DNA of 42,393 nucleotides, from contig NZ_LIRK01000003.1 in assembly GCF_001419765.1 (NCBI RefSeq), forward strand, positions 1 to 42,393, given 5' to 3'. Below are positions 35,348 to 42,393 of this stretch, one piece after another (the stretch's first letter is position 1; each line of letters begins with the position of its first letter). The stretch is from Streptomyces torulosus (GTDB lineage Bacteria; Actinomycetota; Actinomycetes; Streptomycetales; Streptomycetaceae). The position numbers were made by a program, and so were the translations under genes. Under the pieces are notes generated by a model. The model saw nothing but the letters and a program-made list of their open reading frames with translations, had not been told where the DNA came from and searched no databases.

Positions 35348-36124
35348 ATGGAGATCTTCGACTGCATCGCCGCTGTTGCCCGGCCCCTCCACGACTTCGG
35401 TGACGAGTTCATATCCGACGAGACGACCGCCGCCCTGGGTCTGCGTGCCGGGTTTCCCCCGGGCCGCGGCTTCTACTGCCGCGGCCGGTTCGGGGTGCTC
35501 GGCGAGGCATCGGTCCCGGTGGTCCAAGCGGTACAGGGCTTCCTCGGCCCTCACCTGGTGGCCCCGGGCTGGTTGGCAGGCCGGCCCGTGATGCCGGCGA
35601 GGGAAGCCGCCGCATGCTAGGCCTCGGCCGTCCGGACGTGGGGGCGCGCCCACATCCCCTGCGACGTCGACGTCGAGCACTTCAACCGCTTGGCGCAGCA
35701 GCTGATCGATGCGGCCGACGCCGACGCGCTGCCCCTGTTCGCCGGCTGGCGCGCGCAGCCCTGCCCCGCCGACGACCCGGTCGGAGCGGCCATGCAGCGC
35801 CTACACGTCCTGCGGGAACACCGTGGCGCCTGCCATCTGGCGGCGGTGCGCCTGAGCGGACTGAGTGCCCGAGAAGCGATGATCATCAACCTGGGCGTCG
35901 AGCAGGCGGGTCACTACGGCTGGCCGGAGCCGCAGCCGGTCGCCGCAGCCCTGGTGCCCCGATGGAGGCGCGCGGAGAACGTCACCGACGAACTGCAGGC
36001 GCCGCTCTACGCCACCCTGACCGACCGGCAACGCACCGAATTCGCCCAGCTCGTCGGCGCGTTGGCCTCGGAGACCTCGGAGACGTCGCCGGGCCACGTC
36101 GTCACCGCCGACTCGGACTGCTGA
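35348..36124 (+). pseudogene. SCO6745-family protein interrupted by an in-frame amber codon
   Basis: One continuous frame of about 258 codons carries a single TAG at 35618-35620. Before it: MEIFDCIAAVARPLHDFGDE, then PGRGFYCRGRFGVLGEAS and APGWLAGRPVMPAREAAAC. After it: ASAVRTWGRAHIPCDVDVEH, LFAGWRAQPCPADDPVGAAM, HVLREHRGACHLAAVRLSGL and a helical C-terminus. Both halves fit the SCO6745-like family (LREHRGxxHxAAL signature), which resembles winged-helix/MarR-like proteins of unknown function. The family assignment is from recall. The gene adjoins the LysR fragment head to head. A point mutation, readthrough or a sequence error could explain the stop. Confidence 0.7.
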
Positions 36125-36193
36125 ATCGGCGACAGCCGCGCCGGGCAGGTCCGGCGCGGGCGGCGCGAATCCCTCCGGCTGGAGGGGCGGGCA

Positions 36194-37894
36194 TCAGATG
36201 CTGCTGTTCTCCTCCTCGGGGGCGTGACGGCGGGACTGGACCACGGAGAAGCGGCCGGTGACGAAGGCCGGGTCGGTGAGGGCCGCGTTGGCGGCGGGGT
36301 TGGCCGCCGTGCCGTGGAAGTCGCTGAAGGCGGCCGACTGGTTGACGAAGACGGCGCCGGTCAGGTTCTCCGACAGGTGCACGCCCGCGTCCAGAGCGGT
36401 CTCGCGGGCCGCCTCCAGCACGTCGTCGTCGGTGGTGTACACGGAGGCGGTCAGTGCACCGTACTGGCGGACGGTTTCGTGCAGGAGCCGCAGGCCGTGC
36501 GTGGTGGAGTCGGTGCCGATGACGAACGAGACCGGTCCGAACCACTCGCTGGTGTAGGTCTTCTCGTCGGTCCCGGCGTCGAGCCGGGCCACCAGCGGGG
36601 TGCGGACGACCGCGTCGGGGTGCTCGGGGTGCGCCAACTCCCGGGAGGGGTGCGCGACACGGCCGCCGAGGACCGTCGCCGCCTCCTCCAGCCGGTTCAG
36701 GACGCCCTCGTTCACGATCGCGCCCAGGGTGCCGGCAGCACGCACGGGGTCGCCGAGCAGCTTGTCCAGCGCCGCACCCAGGTCGGTGGCGAACTCGTCG
36801 GCCGTGCGCCGCCCCTGGTCGGTGGTGAAGCCCTCGCGCGGGACCAGGATGTTCTGCGGTGTGGTGCACATCTGCCCGCTGTAGAGGGCGAGCGAGAAGG
36901 CCAGGTTGCGCAGCAGTCCCGCGTAGTCGTCGGTGGAGTCGACGAGGACGGTGTTCAGTCCGGCCTTCTCCGTGTGCACGGCGGCCTGGCGGGCGTTGGT
37001 CTCCAGCCAGTCGCCGAACTCGCTGGACCCGGTGAAGTCCACGATGCGCACATCGGGGTGTGTGGCCAGGGCGGTGGCGGTGCGCTCGCCGGGGCGCTGG
37101 GCGGCGAGCAGCACCACGTCCGGGTCGAATCCGGCTTCCGCCAGGACCTCACGGGCGATGCGCACCGTGATGGCCAGCGGCAGCACGGCCCGCCGATGCG
37201 GCTTGACGATCACCGGGTTGCCGGTGACCAGGCTCGCGAACAAGCCGGGGTAGCCGTTCCACGTGGGGAAGGTGTTACAGGCGATCAGCACGGCGACGCC
37301 GCGTCCGACCGGGGTGTACGTCTTGTCCATGACGAGCGGGCCGCCCTTGCGCTGCGGCTTGCTCCAGCGGGCGGTGGCCGGGTGGCGCTTCTGCTCGTAC
37401 CAGGCGTACGCCACCGCTTCGAGCCCGCGGTCCTGGGCGTGCGGGCCGCCGGCCTGGAAGGCCATCACGAACGGCTGGCCGGTGGTGTGCTGGACGGCGT
37501 GCGCGATGTCGAAGCTCGCCGCGTTCAGCCGGGCCAGGATCTCGGCCGCCACTCCGGCCCGGGTGTCGGGGCTCGCGGCGCGCCACGGTGCGGCGGCGGC
37601 CTTGGCCGTGGAGACGGCTGTGCCGGGGGCGAGGTAGGGGTAGCTGACGTCGAGTGGGAAGCCGAAGGGCGAGAACTCGGTGGCGGGGACGGTGCCGGCG
37701 GTGGGGTGCCCTTCGAGGGGGAAGGGGTTGCCGAGGAGGGCACGGAAGGCGGCCTCACCCTGCTGGGGCGCCTCGGCTCCGTAGGCGGAGGTACTGGGCG
37801 TCTCCGGATACGGCGTCCAGTAGCCGCGGTCCGCGGCGTGCTCCACGGCCTGCTGGAGCAGGTCCGCGTGGCGGGCGTAGAAGTCGGTGGGCAT
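36194..37894 (-). CDS. paaN: Phenylacetate degradation aldehyde dehydrogenase PaaN
   Basis: 566 residues, aldehyde-dehydrogenase fold. NAD-site and catalytic landmarks: NTFPTWNGYPGLFASLVTGN, VIVKPHRRAVLPL, DFTGSSEFGDWL, Glu309 (VHTEKAGLNTVLV) and Cys343 (LYSGQMCTTPQN). Actinobacterial PaaN lacks the separate hydratase domain of proteobacterial PaaZ and is taken to oxidise the semialdehyde formed on ring opening of oxepin-CoA. The gene lies 8 kb from the main paa block but carries its own PaaR-like box 13 bp upstream, tying it to that regulon. GGAG precedes ATG 37894. It follows bkdC by 150 bp on the same strand. A deleted relative occurs at 25506-25979. Confidence 0.92.
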   Translation of the reverse strand: MPTDFYARHADLLQQAVEHAADRGYWTPYPETPSTSAYGAEAPQQGEAAFRALLGNPFPLEGHPTAGTVPATEFSPFGFPLDVSYPYLAPGTAVSTAKAAAAPWRAASPDTRAGVAAEILARLNAASFDIAHAVQHTTGQPFVMAFQAGGPHAQDRGLEAVAYAWYEQKRHPATARWSKPQRKGGPLVMDKTYTPVGRGVAVLIACNTFPTWNGYPGLFASLVTGNPVIVKPHRRAVLPLAITVRIAREVLAEAGFDPDVVLLAAQRPGERTATALATHPDVRIVDFTGSSEFGDWLETNARQAAVHTEKAGLNTVLVDSTDDYAGLLRNLAFSLALYSGQMCTTPQNILVPREGFTTDQGRRTADEFATDLGAALDKLLGDPVRAAGTLGAIVNEGVLNRLEEAATVLGGRVAHPSRELAHPEHPDAVVRTPLVARLDAGTDEKTYTSEWFGPVSFVIGTDSTTHGLRLLHETVRQYGALTASVYTTDDDVLEAARETALDAGVHLSENLTGAVFVNQSAAFSDFHGTAANPAANAALTDPAFVTGRFSVVQSRRHAPEEENSSI

Positions 37895-37906
37895 AGGGAA
37901 CTCCTG

Positions 37907-37920
37907 GCCGAACATTCGGT
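37907..37920. promoter_or_regulatory. PaaR-box-like operator upstream of paaN
   Basis: On the minus strand ACCGAATGTTCGGC; the first 13 bases are identical to the site at 26039-26052. It lies 13 bp before the paaN start codon, in the 151-bp gap after bkdC, showing that paaN has its own control rather than depending on bkd transcription. Confidence 0.72.
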
Positions 37921-38045
37921 AGGTCGGTGGGTGCGGTCTCCCCCAGGGCGGATGCACGCAAGGCCTGGGGGCCGGGGAATGACAGGCGACGGGCTGAACT
38001 GAAGATCGAGGGGCTGAGCGAGGTCCGACGGGTGAGATTGGCGGA

Positions 38046-39533
38046 TCAGACGTCCGCGAACAGGATCGCCGGGCGCTCGACGCAGTCGGCCACGAAGCGG
38101 AGGAAGCCACCGGCCACTCCTCCGTCGCAGACCCTGTGGTCGAAGCTGAAGGAGAGCTGGGTGACCTTGCGGACCGTCAACTGGCCGTCGACGACCCAGG
38201 GTTTGTCGACGAGGCGGCCCACGCCGAGGAGGGCGGCCTCCGGGTGGTTGATGATCGGTGTGGATCCGTCGACGCCGAACACCCCATAGTTGTTCAGGGT
38301 GAACGTGCCTCCGGTCAGCGCGTGCGGCGGAAGGTTCCCGCCGCGCGCGAGTTCGGTCAACCGGGCGAGTTCGGCGGCCAGTTGGACGGTCGTCATGAGG
38401 TGGGCGTCGCGGACGACCGGGACGACCAGCCCGCGTTCGGTCTGGGCGGCGAAGCCAAGGTGCACCTCGCCGTGGCGGAGGATCTCCCGGCGTTCTGTGT
38501 CGACCGTGGAATTCAGGTCGGGGAAGCGGCGCAGTCCGGCGACGCAGATGCGGGCGAGGAGCGCCAGCAGACCGATGCGGGTGCCGGTTCCGGCGGTCTC
38601 CAGCGCCTTCTTGGCCTCGAGCAGCCCGGTAGCGTCCACGTCGACCCAGGTGGTGGCGTCGGGGATCTCGGTCCGGCTGCGGGAGAGCTTGTCGGCGACG
38701 GCGCGGCGGACTCCGCGCAGGGGGATGCGCTCGGGGCCGGCCGACGTGGTGGTCTGCTGCAGCGGTGCGGGGGCGGGGGCCGCGGCCTTGTGGGCCGGGC
38801 TCGGGCTCGCGGTCCGCCCGGCCCGGGCGATGGCCTGCTCGACGTCCTTTCTGAGGACGACTCCCGCCGGGCCGGACGGTGACACGCCGGTGAGGTCGAC
38901 GCCGTGGTCCCGGGCCATCCTCCGCACGAGGGGGGAGATCACCCGGGGGGCGTGCGACGCGGTGGCGGTGGCGGGCGAGATGTCGGCCGCGGCGTGCGAC
39001 ACGGATGCGGCGCTGCCCGCCGCTACGGCACCGTCGACCGCTCCGGTTCGCTGCGCGGCACCGGCGCTCCCGGCGGCTCCGGCAGGCGCGGTGCTCGCGG
39101 ACGGGCCCGCTGCCGCGGCGGCGCGCCGACGGCGGCGGCGCGAGGTCGTCGGGCCGTGGCCCGTGCCGTAGCCGATCAGTACATTGCCGGATCCGGCCTG
39201 TTCCTCCTCCCGGTAACGCTCCGCCGCCGTGTCGGCCGGCACCACCGGGTCCGGTGCGCCACCCGCGTCCTCGGGGACGCCCGCCCCCACGGTGATCAGC
39301 GGTTCCCCCACCGCCAGCGCCGTGCCCGCCTCGGCGTGCAGCCGGAGCACCGTGCCCGCGTACGGGACAGGCACCTCGACAGCGGCCTTGGCGGTCTCGA
39401 CCTCGACGACGATCTGGTCGACGGTCACGGTGTCGCCGACGGCGACCTTCCACTCGACGATCTCCGCATCGGTGAGCCCTTCACCGAGGTCGGGCAGCCG
39501 GAACAGCTGCTCCAGACGCGTTGCCGTGGTCAT
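38046..39533 (-). CDS. bkdC: Branched-chain 2-oxoacid dehydrogenase E2 (dihydrolipoyl acyltransferase)
   Basis: 495 residues. N-terminal lipoyl domain with the lipoylated Lys49 in VVEVETAKAAVEVPVPYAG; a long Ala/Gly/Arg-rich flexible linker (about 95-195); a peripheral-subunit-binding domain (about 198-235, ISPLVRRMARDHGVDLTGV); and a catalytic domain (about 270-495) ending with the active-site His466 in SFDHRVCDG (HxxxD). It transfers the acyl group from E1 to CoA. The ATG overlaps the bkdB stop. The ETAKAAVEVP lipoyl motif fits Bkd-type rather than typical pyruvate E2. No E3 is encoded here, so it is shared from elsewhere. Confidence 0.9.
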   Translation of the reverse strand: MTTATRLEQLFRLPDLGEGLTDAEIVEWKVAVGDTVTVDQIVVEVETAKAAVEVPVPYAGTVLRLHAEAGTALAVGEPLITVGAGVPEDAGGAPDPVVPADTAAERYREEEQAGSGNVLIGYGTGHGPTTSRRRRRRAAAAAGPSASTAPAGAAGSAGAAQRTGAVDGAVAAGSAASVSHAAADISPATATASHAPRVISPLVRRMARDHGVDLTGVSPSGPAGVVLRKDVEQAIARAGRTASPSPAHKAAAPAPAPLQQTTTSAGPERIPLRGVRRAVADKLSRSRTEIPDATTWVDVDATGLLEAKKALETAGTGTRIGLLALLARICVAGLRRFPDLNSTVDTERREILRHGEVHLGFAAQTERGLVVPVVRDAHLMTTVQLAAELARLTELARGGNLPPHALTGGTFTLNNYGVFGVDGSTPIINHPEAALLGVGRLVDKPWVVDGQLTVRKVTQLSFSFDHRVCDGGVAGGFLRFVADCVERPAILFADV

Positions 39534-40558
39534 GCGACCGCTCCCTTCAGCAGATGCCGGGTGTCCGGCTCGTCGCCGAACTGGAGGCGGTCGACGGCGT
39601 CGAGGACCCGGTCGACACCGGGCAGATGGGCGTGCTCCAGTTTCGGCGGCGGGTAGGGGATGTCGAAGCCGGCCACCCGCAGGACCGGGGCGGCCAGCGA
39701 GTGGAAGCAGCGTTCCTGCACGCGCGCGGCGATCTCCGCCCCGACCCCCGCGAATCCCTGCGCCTCCTGCACGACCAGGCAGCGCCCGGTCCGCCGTACG
39801 GAAGCCGTCACCGTCTCGTCGTCGAAGGGGACGATCGTGCGCAGGTCGACGACCTCCAGTTCGATGCCCTCGGCCGCCGCGGCCTCGGCCGCTGCCAGGG
39901 CCACCGGAACCGAGGGCCCGTACGCGACGACCGTGGCGTCACGGCCCTCCCGCCGTACGGCGGCCCGCCCGAACGGCAGTGCGCCCCTGCGCCCCAGGTC
40001 GGTGTCCTCGCGCGACCAGTACAGCTTCTTCGGCTCCAGGAAGACCACCGGGTCCGGGTCGGCGATCGAGTCCCTCAGCAGCCAGTACGCGTCCTCGGCC
40101 GTCGCCGGGGTGACGACCTTCAGGCCGGGCGTGTGCGCGTAGTAGGCCTCGCTGGAGTCGCAGTGGTGCTCGACTCCGCCGATGCCACCCGCGTACGGGA
40201 CACGGATCACCATGGGCAGGGTGAGCCGTCCCCGGGTCCGGTTGCGCAGCTTGGCGACGTGGGAGGCGATCTGCTCGAACGCCGGGTAGGCGAAGGCGTC
40301 GAACTGCATCTCCACCACGGGCCGGAAGCCGCCCATGGCCATGCCGACGGCGAGCCCGACGATGCCGGCCTCGGCGAGCGGGGTGTCGAAGCACCTCTCC
40401 TCGCCGAAGTCGCGGGTCAGTCCGTCGGTGATGCGGAAGACGCCGCCGAGCGGCCCGACGTCCTCGCCGAAGACGAGCACGCGGTCGTCCTCGCGCAGGG
40501 CGTCGCGCAGCGCGGTGTTGAGCGCCTGCGCCATGGTGACCTTGGTGGTCTCGGCCAT
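39530..40558 (-). CDS. bkdB: Branched-chain 2-oxoacid dehydrogenase E1 beta subunit
   Basis: 342 residues, transketolase-type pyrimidine and C-terminal domains: VLVFGEDVGPLGGVFRITDG, CFDTPLAEAGIVGLAVGMAM, MVIRVPYAGGIGGVEHHCDS, then LEVVDLRTIVPFDDETVTAS and ending near AGFDIPYPPPKLE. With the alpha subunit it forms the thiamine-diphosphate-dependent heterotetramer that decarboxylates 2-oxoacids from Val, Leu and Ile, providing starter units for branched fatty acids and polyketides. It begins three bases after the bkdA stop. Pyruvate E1 beta is the main alternative; order and the Lrp neighbour favour Bkd. Confidence 0.9.
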   Translation of the reverse strand: MAETTKVTMAQALNTALRDALREDDRVLVFGEDVGPLGGVFRITDGLTRDFGEERCFDTPLAEAGIVGLAVGMAMGGFRPVVEMQFDAFAYPAFEQIASHVAKLRNRTRGRLTLPMVIRVPYAGGIGGVEHHCDSSEAYYAHTPGLKVVTPATAEDAYWLLRDSIADPDPVVFLEPKKLYWSREDTDLGRRGALPFGRAAVRREGRDATVVAYGPSVPVALAAAEAAAAEGIELEVVDLRTIVPFDDETVTASVRRTGRCLVVQEAQGFAGVGAEIAARVQERCFHSLAAPVLRVAGFDIPYPPPKLEHAHLPGVDRVLDAVDRLQFGDEPDTRHLLKGAVA

Positions 40559-40561
40559 GGG

Positions 40562-41683
40562 TCAGTCCTCCTGGGTCAGGGCGGTCTCGGCGAGCTCGGC
40601 CGCCAACTGGGCGCGTTGCTCCAGCAGTTGCGGGGTGGGGTCGGCGTAGACGTGGTCGAAGAGTTCCATCGGGTCGGCGGTGGTGTCGGCGTTCATGCGG
40701 GTGCGCAGGTCCGCGGCCAGGGCCTCCGCCTCCTCCCGTGCCGCCGCCGTGTCCGCGTCGGTGAGCACGCCGCGGGCCCGCAGGTGTGTCTCCAGCCGGC
40801 TGAGGGGGTCCGCGGCGCCCCAGCGCTCGACCTCCTCGGCGTCGCGGTAGCGGGTCGCGTCGTCGGCGTTGGTGTGCGCGTCCATGCGGTAGGTGTGCGC
40901 CTCGACCAGGACGGGGCCGTGCCCGGCGCGGGCGTGCGCGACGGCGTCGGTGAGCACCGCGAGCACGGCGACGAGGTCGTTGCCGTCGACCTGCTCGGAG
41001 CGCACCCCGTAGCCGATGCCCTTGTAGGCGAGGGCGGGCGCCGCGGTCTGCCGGGCCAGCGGGACGGAGATCGCGTACTTGTTGTTCTGGACGAAGAAGA
41101 CGACCGGCGCACGGAGGACGGCCGCGAAGTTCAGCGCCTCGTGGAAGTCGCCCTCACTGGTGGCGCCGTCGCCGATCAGGGCCATGGCCACGCCGTCCTC
41201 GCCCTTGCGGCGCTGCGCCTCCGCCATGCCGGTGGCGTGGAGCACCTGGGTGGCCAGCGGGGTGCACTGGGGGGCGACGCGGGTGGCGGCCGGGTCGTAT
41301 CCGCAGTGCCAGTCGCCGCGCAGCAGGGTGAGCACCTCGACCGGGTCGATGCCTCGGGTGACCAGGGCGACGGAGTCCCGGTAGGTCGGGAACAGCCAGT
41401 CGTCCGGGCGCAGGGCGAGCACGGCGCCGATCTGGCAGGCCTCCTGGCCCCGGCTGGACGGGTAGACGGCGAGCCGGCCCTGCTTGGTGAGCGCGGTGGC
41501 CTGGGTGTCGAAGCGGCGCCCCAGGACCATGCGCCGGTAGGCCTCGCGCAGGGCCTCCTCAGAAGGCTCGCTGTAGCCGACCGGGGGCTTGGCCACGGGG
41601 GTGCCGTCCTCGGCCACGAACCGCACCGGTGTGAGGGACGGCAGAAGCCCCTGGACCGTCTGTCGGAGGCTCTTCACGGACAT
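40562..41683 (-). CDS. bkdA: Branched-chain 2-oxoacid dehydrogenase E1 alpha subunit
   Basis: 373 residues. Thiamine diphosphate/Mg binding motif GDGATSEGDFHEALNFAAVL ending in VVFFVQNNKYAIS, with GRLAVYPSSRGQEACQIGAV, DDWLFPTYRDSVALVTRGID and HTYRMDAHTNADDATRYRD (phosphorylation-loop equivalent). It is first in a coupled bkdA-bkdB-bkdC transcript. The ribosome site before ATG 41683 is weak (GAGCG). The operon diverges from an Lrp/AsnC regulator, as in other streptomycete bkd loci. Assignment as pyruvate dehydrogenase E1 alpha is possible by sequence alone. Confidence 0.9.
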   Translation of the reverse strand: MSVKSLRQTVQGLLPSLTPVRFVAEDGTPVAKPPVGYSEPSEEALREAYRRMVLGRRFDTQATALTKQGRLAVYPSSRGQEACQIGAVLALRPDDWLFPTYRDSVALVTRGIDPVEVLTLLRGDWHCGYDPAATRVAPQCTPLATQVLHATGMAEAQRRKGEDGVAMALIGDGATSEGDFHEALNFAAVLRAPVVFFVQNNKYAISVPLARQTAAPALAYKGIGYGVRSEQVDGNDLVAVLAVLTDAVAHARAGHGPVLVEAHTYRMDAHTNADDATRYRDAEEVERWGAADPLSRLETHLRARGVLTDADTAAAREEAEALAADLRTRMNADTTADPMELFDHVYADPTPQLLEQRAQLAAELAETALTQED

Positions 41684-41803
41684 GGAGGGCGCTCACTTTC
41701 TCTGGACGCTTGACAGGAGAATGGTGACGACGAGGGAATATGTGTTCAAGACTTCGCGTGAACCGCAGATGAAGTGCCGAATCTCGACGTTCTGGAGAGC
41801 AAT
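41684..41803. promoter_or_regulatory. Divergent bkd / Lrp regulatory gap
   Basis: The 120-bp space must hold both promoters. A TTGACA at 41710-41715 with GAATAT about 20 bases downstream (41736-41741) is a weak candidate promoter for the regulator. The stretch is AT-richer than its flanks (AATATGTGTTCAAGACTT), as expected for an Lrp target. No clean palindrome is visible. Confidence 0.35.
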
Positions 41804-42304
41804 GTGTCCGAGATGGACTCGCCGGCGGGGCCCGTGCCCGGACGAACTGCCGTCCCGCTCGACGACACCGACCGCCAGATCCTGGCCCGGCTGCTGAAGG
41901 ACGCCCGCCAGTCGGTCCGTGCGCTGGCCGAGCAGGTGCACATCTCGCGCGCCAACGCCTACACGCGCGTCGGCAGGCTGCTGGCCGAGGGGGTGATCAC
42001 CGGCTTCACCGCTCAGCTGAACCCCAAGCGGGCCGGCCTCGGCACGAGCGCCTACATCACCTTGAGCACCGAGCAGGCCGCCTGGCGGGACATCTCGCGC
42101 GAGCTGCGTGAGATCCCGTACGTGGAGCACGTCTCCCTGGTGTCGGGGGACTTCGACGTCCTGGTGCTGGTGCGCGCGCCGGACAACGAGGCGTTGCGCT
42201 CGGTCGTGCTGGAGAGCATCCAGGGCGTTCCCGGGGTGCGTTCGACACGGACCTGGCTGGTGTTCGACGAGGTGCGGGGGCGCGGGGCGGACTGGACGGG
42301 CTGA
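41804..42304 (+). CDS. Lrp/AsnC-family regulator (BkdR-like)
   Basis: About 166 residues. N-terminal winged helix (LDDTDRQILARLLKDARQSV, RALAEQVHISRANAYTRVGR, LLAEGVITGF) followed by the ligand-binding RAM domain (LGTSAYITLSTEQAAWRDIS, VEHVSLVSGDFDVLVLVRAP with the conserved SGDFD). Divergent to bkdABC; Lrp-type BkdR proteins control such operons in response to branched-chain amino acids, so autoregulation and bkd control are probable. GTG 41804 is preferred because GGAGAG lies five bases upstream; GTG 41774 and ATG 41813 are alternatives. A strong hairpin follows the stop. Confidence 0.88.
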   Translation: MSEMDSPAGPVPGRTAVPLDDTDRQILARLLKDARQSVRALAEQVHISRANAYTRVGRLLAEGVITGFTAQLNPKRAGLGTSAYITLSTEQAAWRDISRELREIPYVEHVSLVSGDFDVLVLVRAPDNEALRSVVLESIQGVPGVRSTRTWLVFDEVRGRGADWTG

Positions 42305-42317
42305 CCGAACCGCCGGC

Positions 42318-42357
42318 GGCCTCGACCCCGGTGCCCGGGGGTGGCGGGGTCGAGGCC
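42318..42357 (+). terminator. Strong hairpin after the Lrp-type regulator
   Basis: GGCCTCGACCCC (42318-42329) pairs perfectly with GGGGTCGAGGCC (42346-42357) over 12 bp around a 16-base GC-rich loop, starting 13 bp after the stop codon at 42302-42304. No long T-run follows. Confidence 0.8.
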
Positions 42358-42393
42358 AGGTCCGGTCACAGCACTAGTGACCTGAGTCGGAGA

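Noticed and set aside
36194..37894. PaaZ bifunctional ring-opening enzyme
   Set aside because: The protein has only the aldehyde dehydrogenase part; the C-terminal hotdog hydratase domain of PaaZ is absent.

Overview
The window is very GC-rich actinobacterial DNA. Gene density, codon use, the family content and several Streptomyces-typical small proteins point to Streptomyces or a close relative. It reads as a chromosomal accessory region: an intact aromatic-acid catabolic block sits beside a stretch of eroding biosynthetic gene clusters and transposon scraps. I found no tRNA, rRNA or CRISPR.

Layout. 1-3170: mostly non-coding or decayed sequence, with a small membrane protein (851-1093, minus) and a Tat-exported TIM-barrel amidohydrolase (2067-3167). 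3170-3737: three gene fragments spliced end to end (transposase tail, integrase-type zinc ribbon, SAM methyltransferase head). 3798-8534 (minus): a compact class I lanthipeptide operon, lanA-lanB-lanC, whose next gene was the now-broken methyltransferase. 9056-11176: a GAF/PAS/GAF/SpoIIE-type phosphatase. 11272-11412: an IS701-like transposase scrap. 11481-17059: wreckage of a nonribosomal peptide cluster, consisting of an N-terminally truncated EctB-like aminotransferase, a minus-strand A-T-C piece with a frameshift and both ends lost, and a plus-strand A-T piece (predicted Thr-activating) joined head to head with it and frameshifted by an 11-bp tandem duplication.

17280-27892: the phenylacetate (paa) catabolic locus. 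A minus-strand set runs relict paaN, paaJ thiolase, crotonase, 3-hydroxyacyl-CoA dehydrogenase, paaG, then paaABCDE and another crotonase. The divergent plus-strand pair is paaI-paaK. An intact paaN lies apart at 36194-37894. Three PaaR-box-like palindromes (ACCG-N6-CGG(T/C)) sit just upstream of paaA, paaI and paaN. Together these genes encode activation of phenylacetate to its CoA ester, ring epoxidation, isomerisation to the oxepin, ring opening, and beta-oxidation-like cleavage to acetyl-CoA and succinyl-CoA.

27980-30433: a second PP2C-type phosphatase (PAS-PAS-GAF-PP2C-HATPase). 30764-34647: an amidase divergent from an ArsR regulator and a leaderless SRPBCC/type I periplasmic-binding-protein fusion, a candidate cytosolic amide-sensing module. 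34730-36124: a NIPSNAP protein, a LysR tail and a SCO6745-like gene with an in-frame amber stop. 38046-41683 (minus): bkdABC, a branched-chain 2-oxoacid dehydrogenase, divergent from an Lrp/AsnC regulator (41804-42304) followed by a strong hairpin.

The most unusual items are the short lanthipeptide precursor with its GG-preceded CNLCCA-type core, the amidase/ArsR/SRPBCC-PBP module, and the densely recorded history of cluster decay between 3 and 17 kb.
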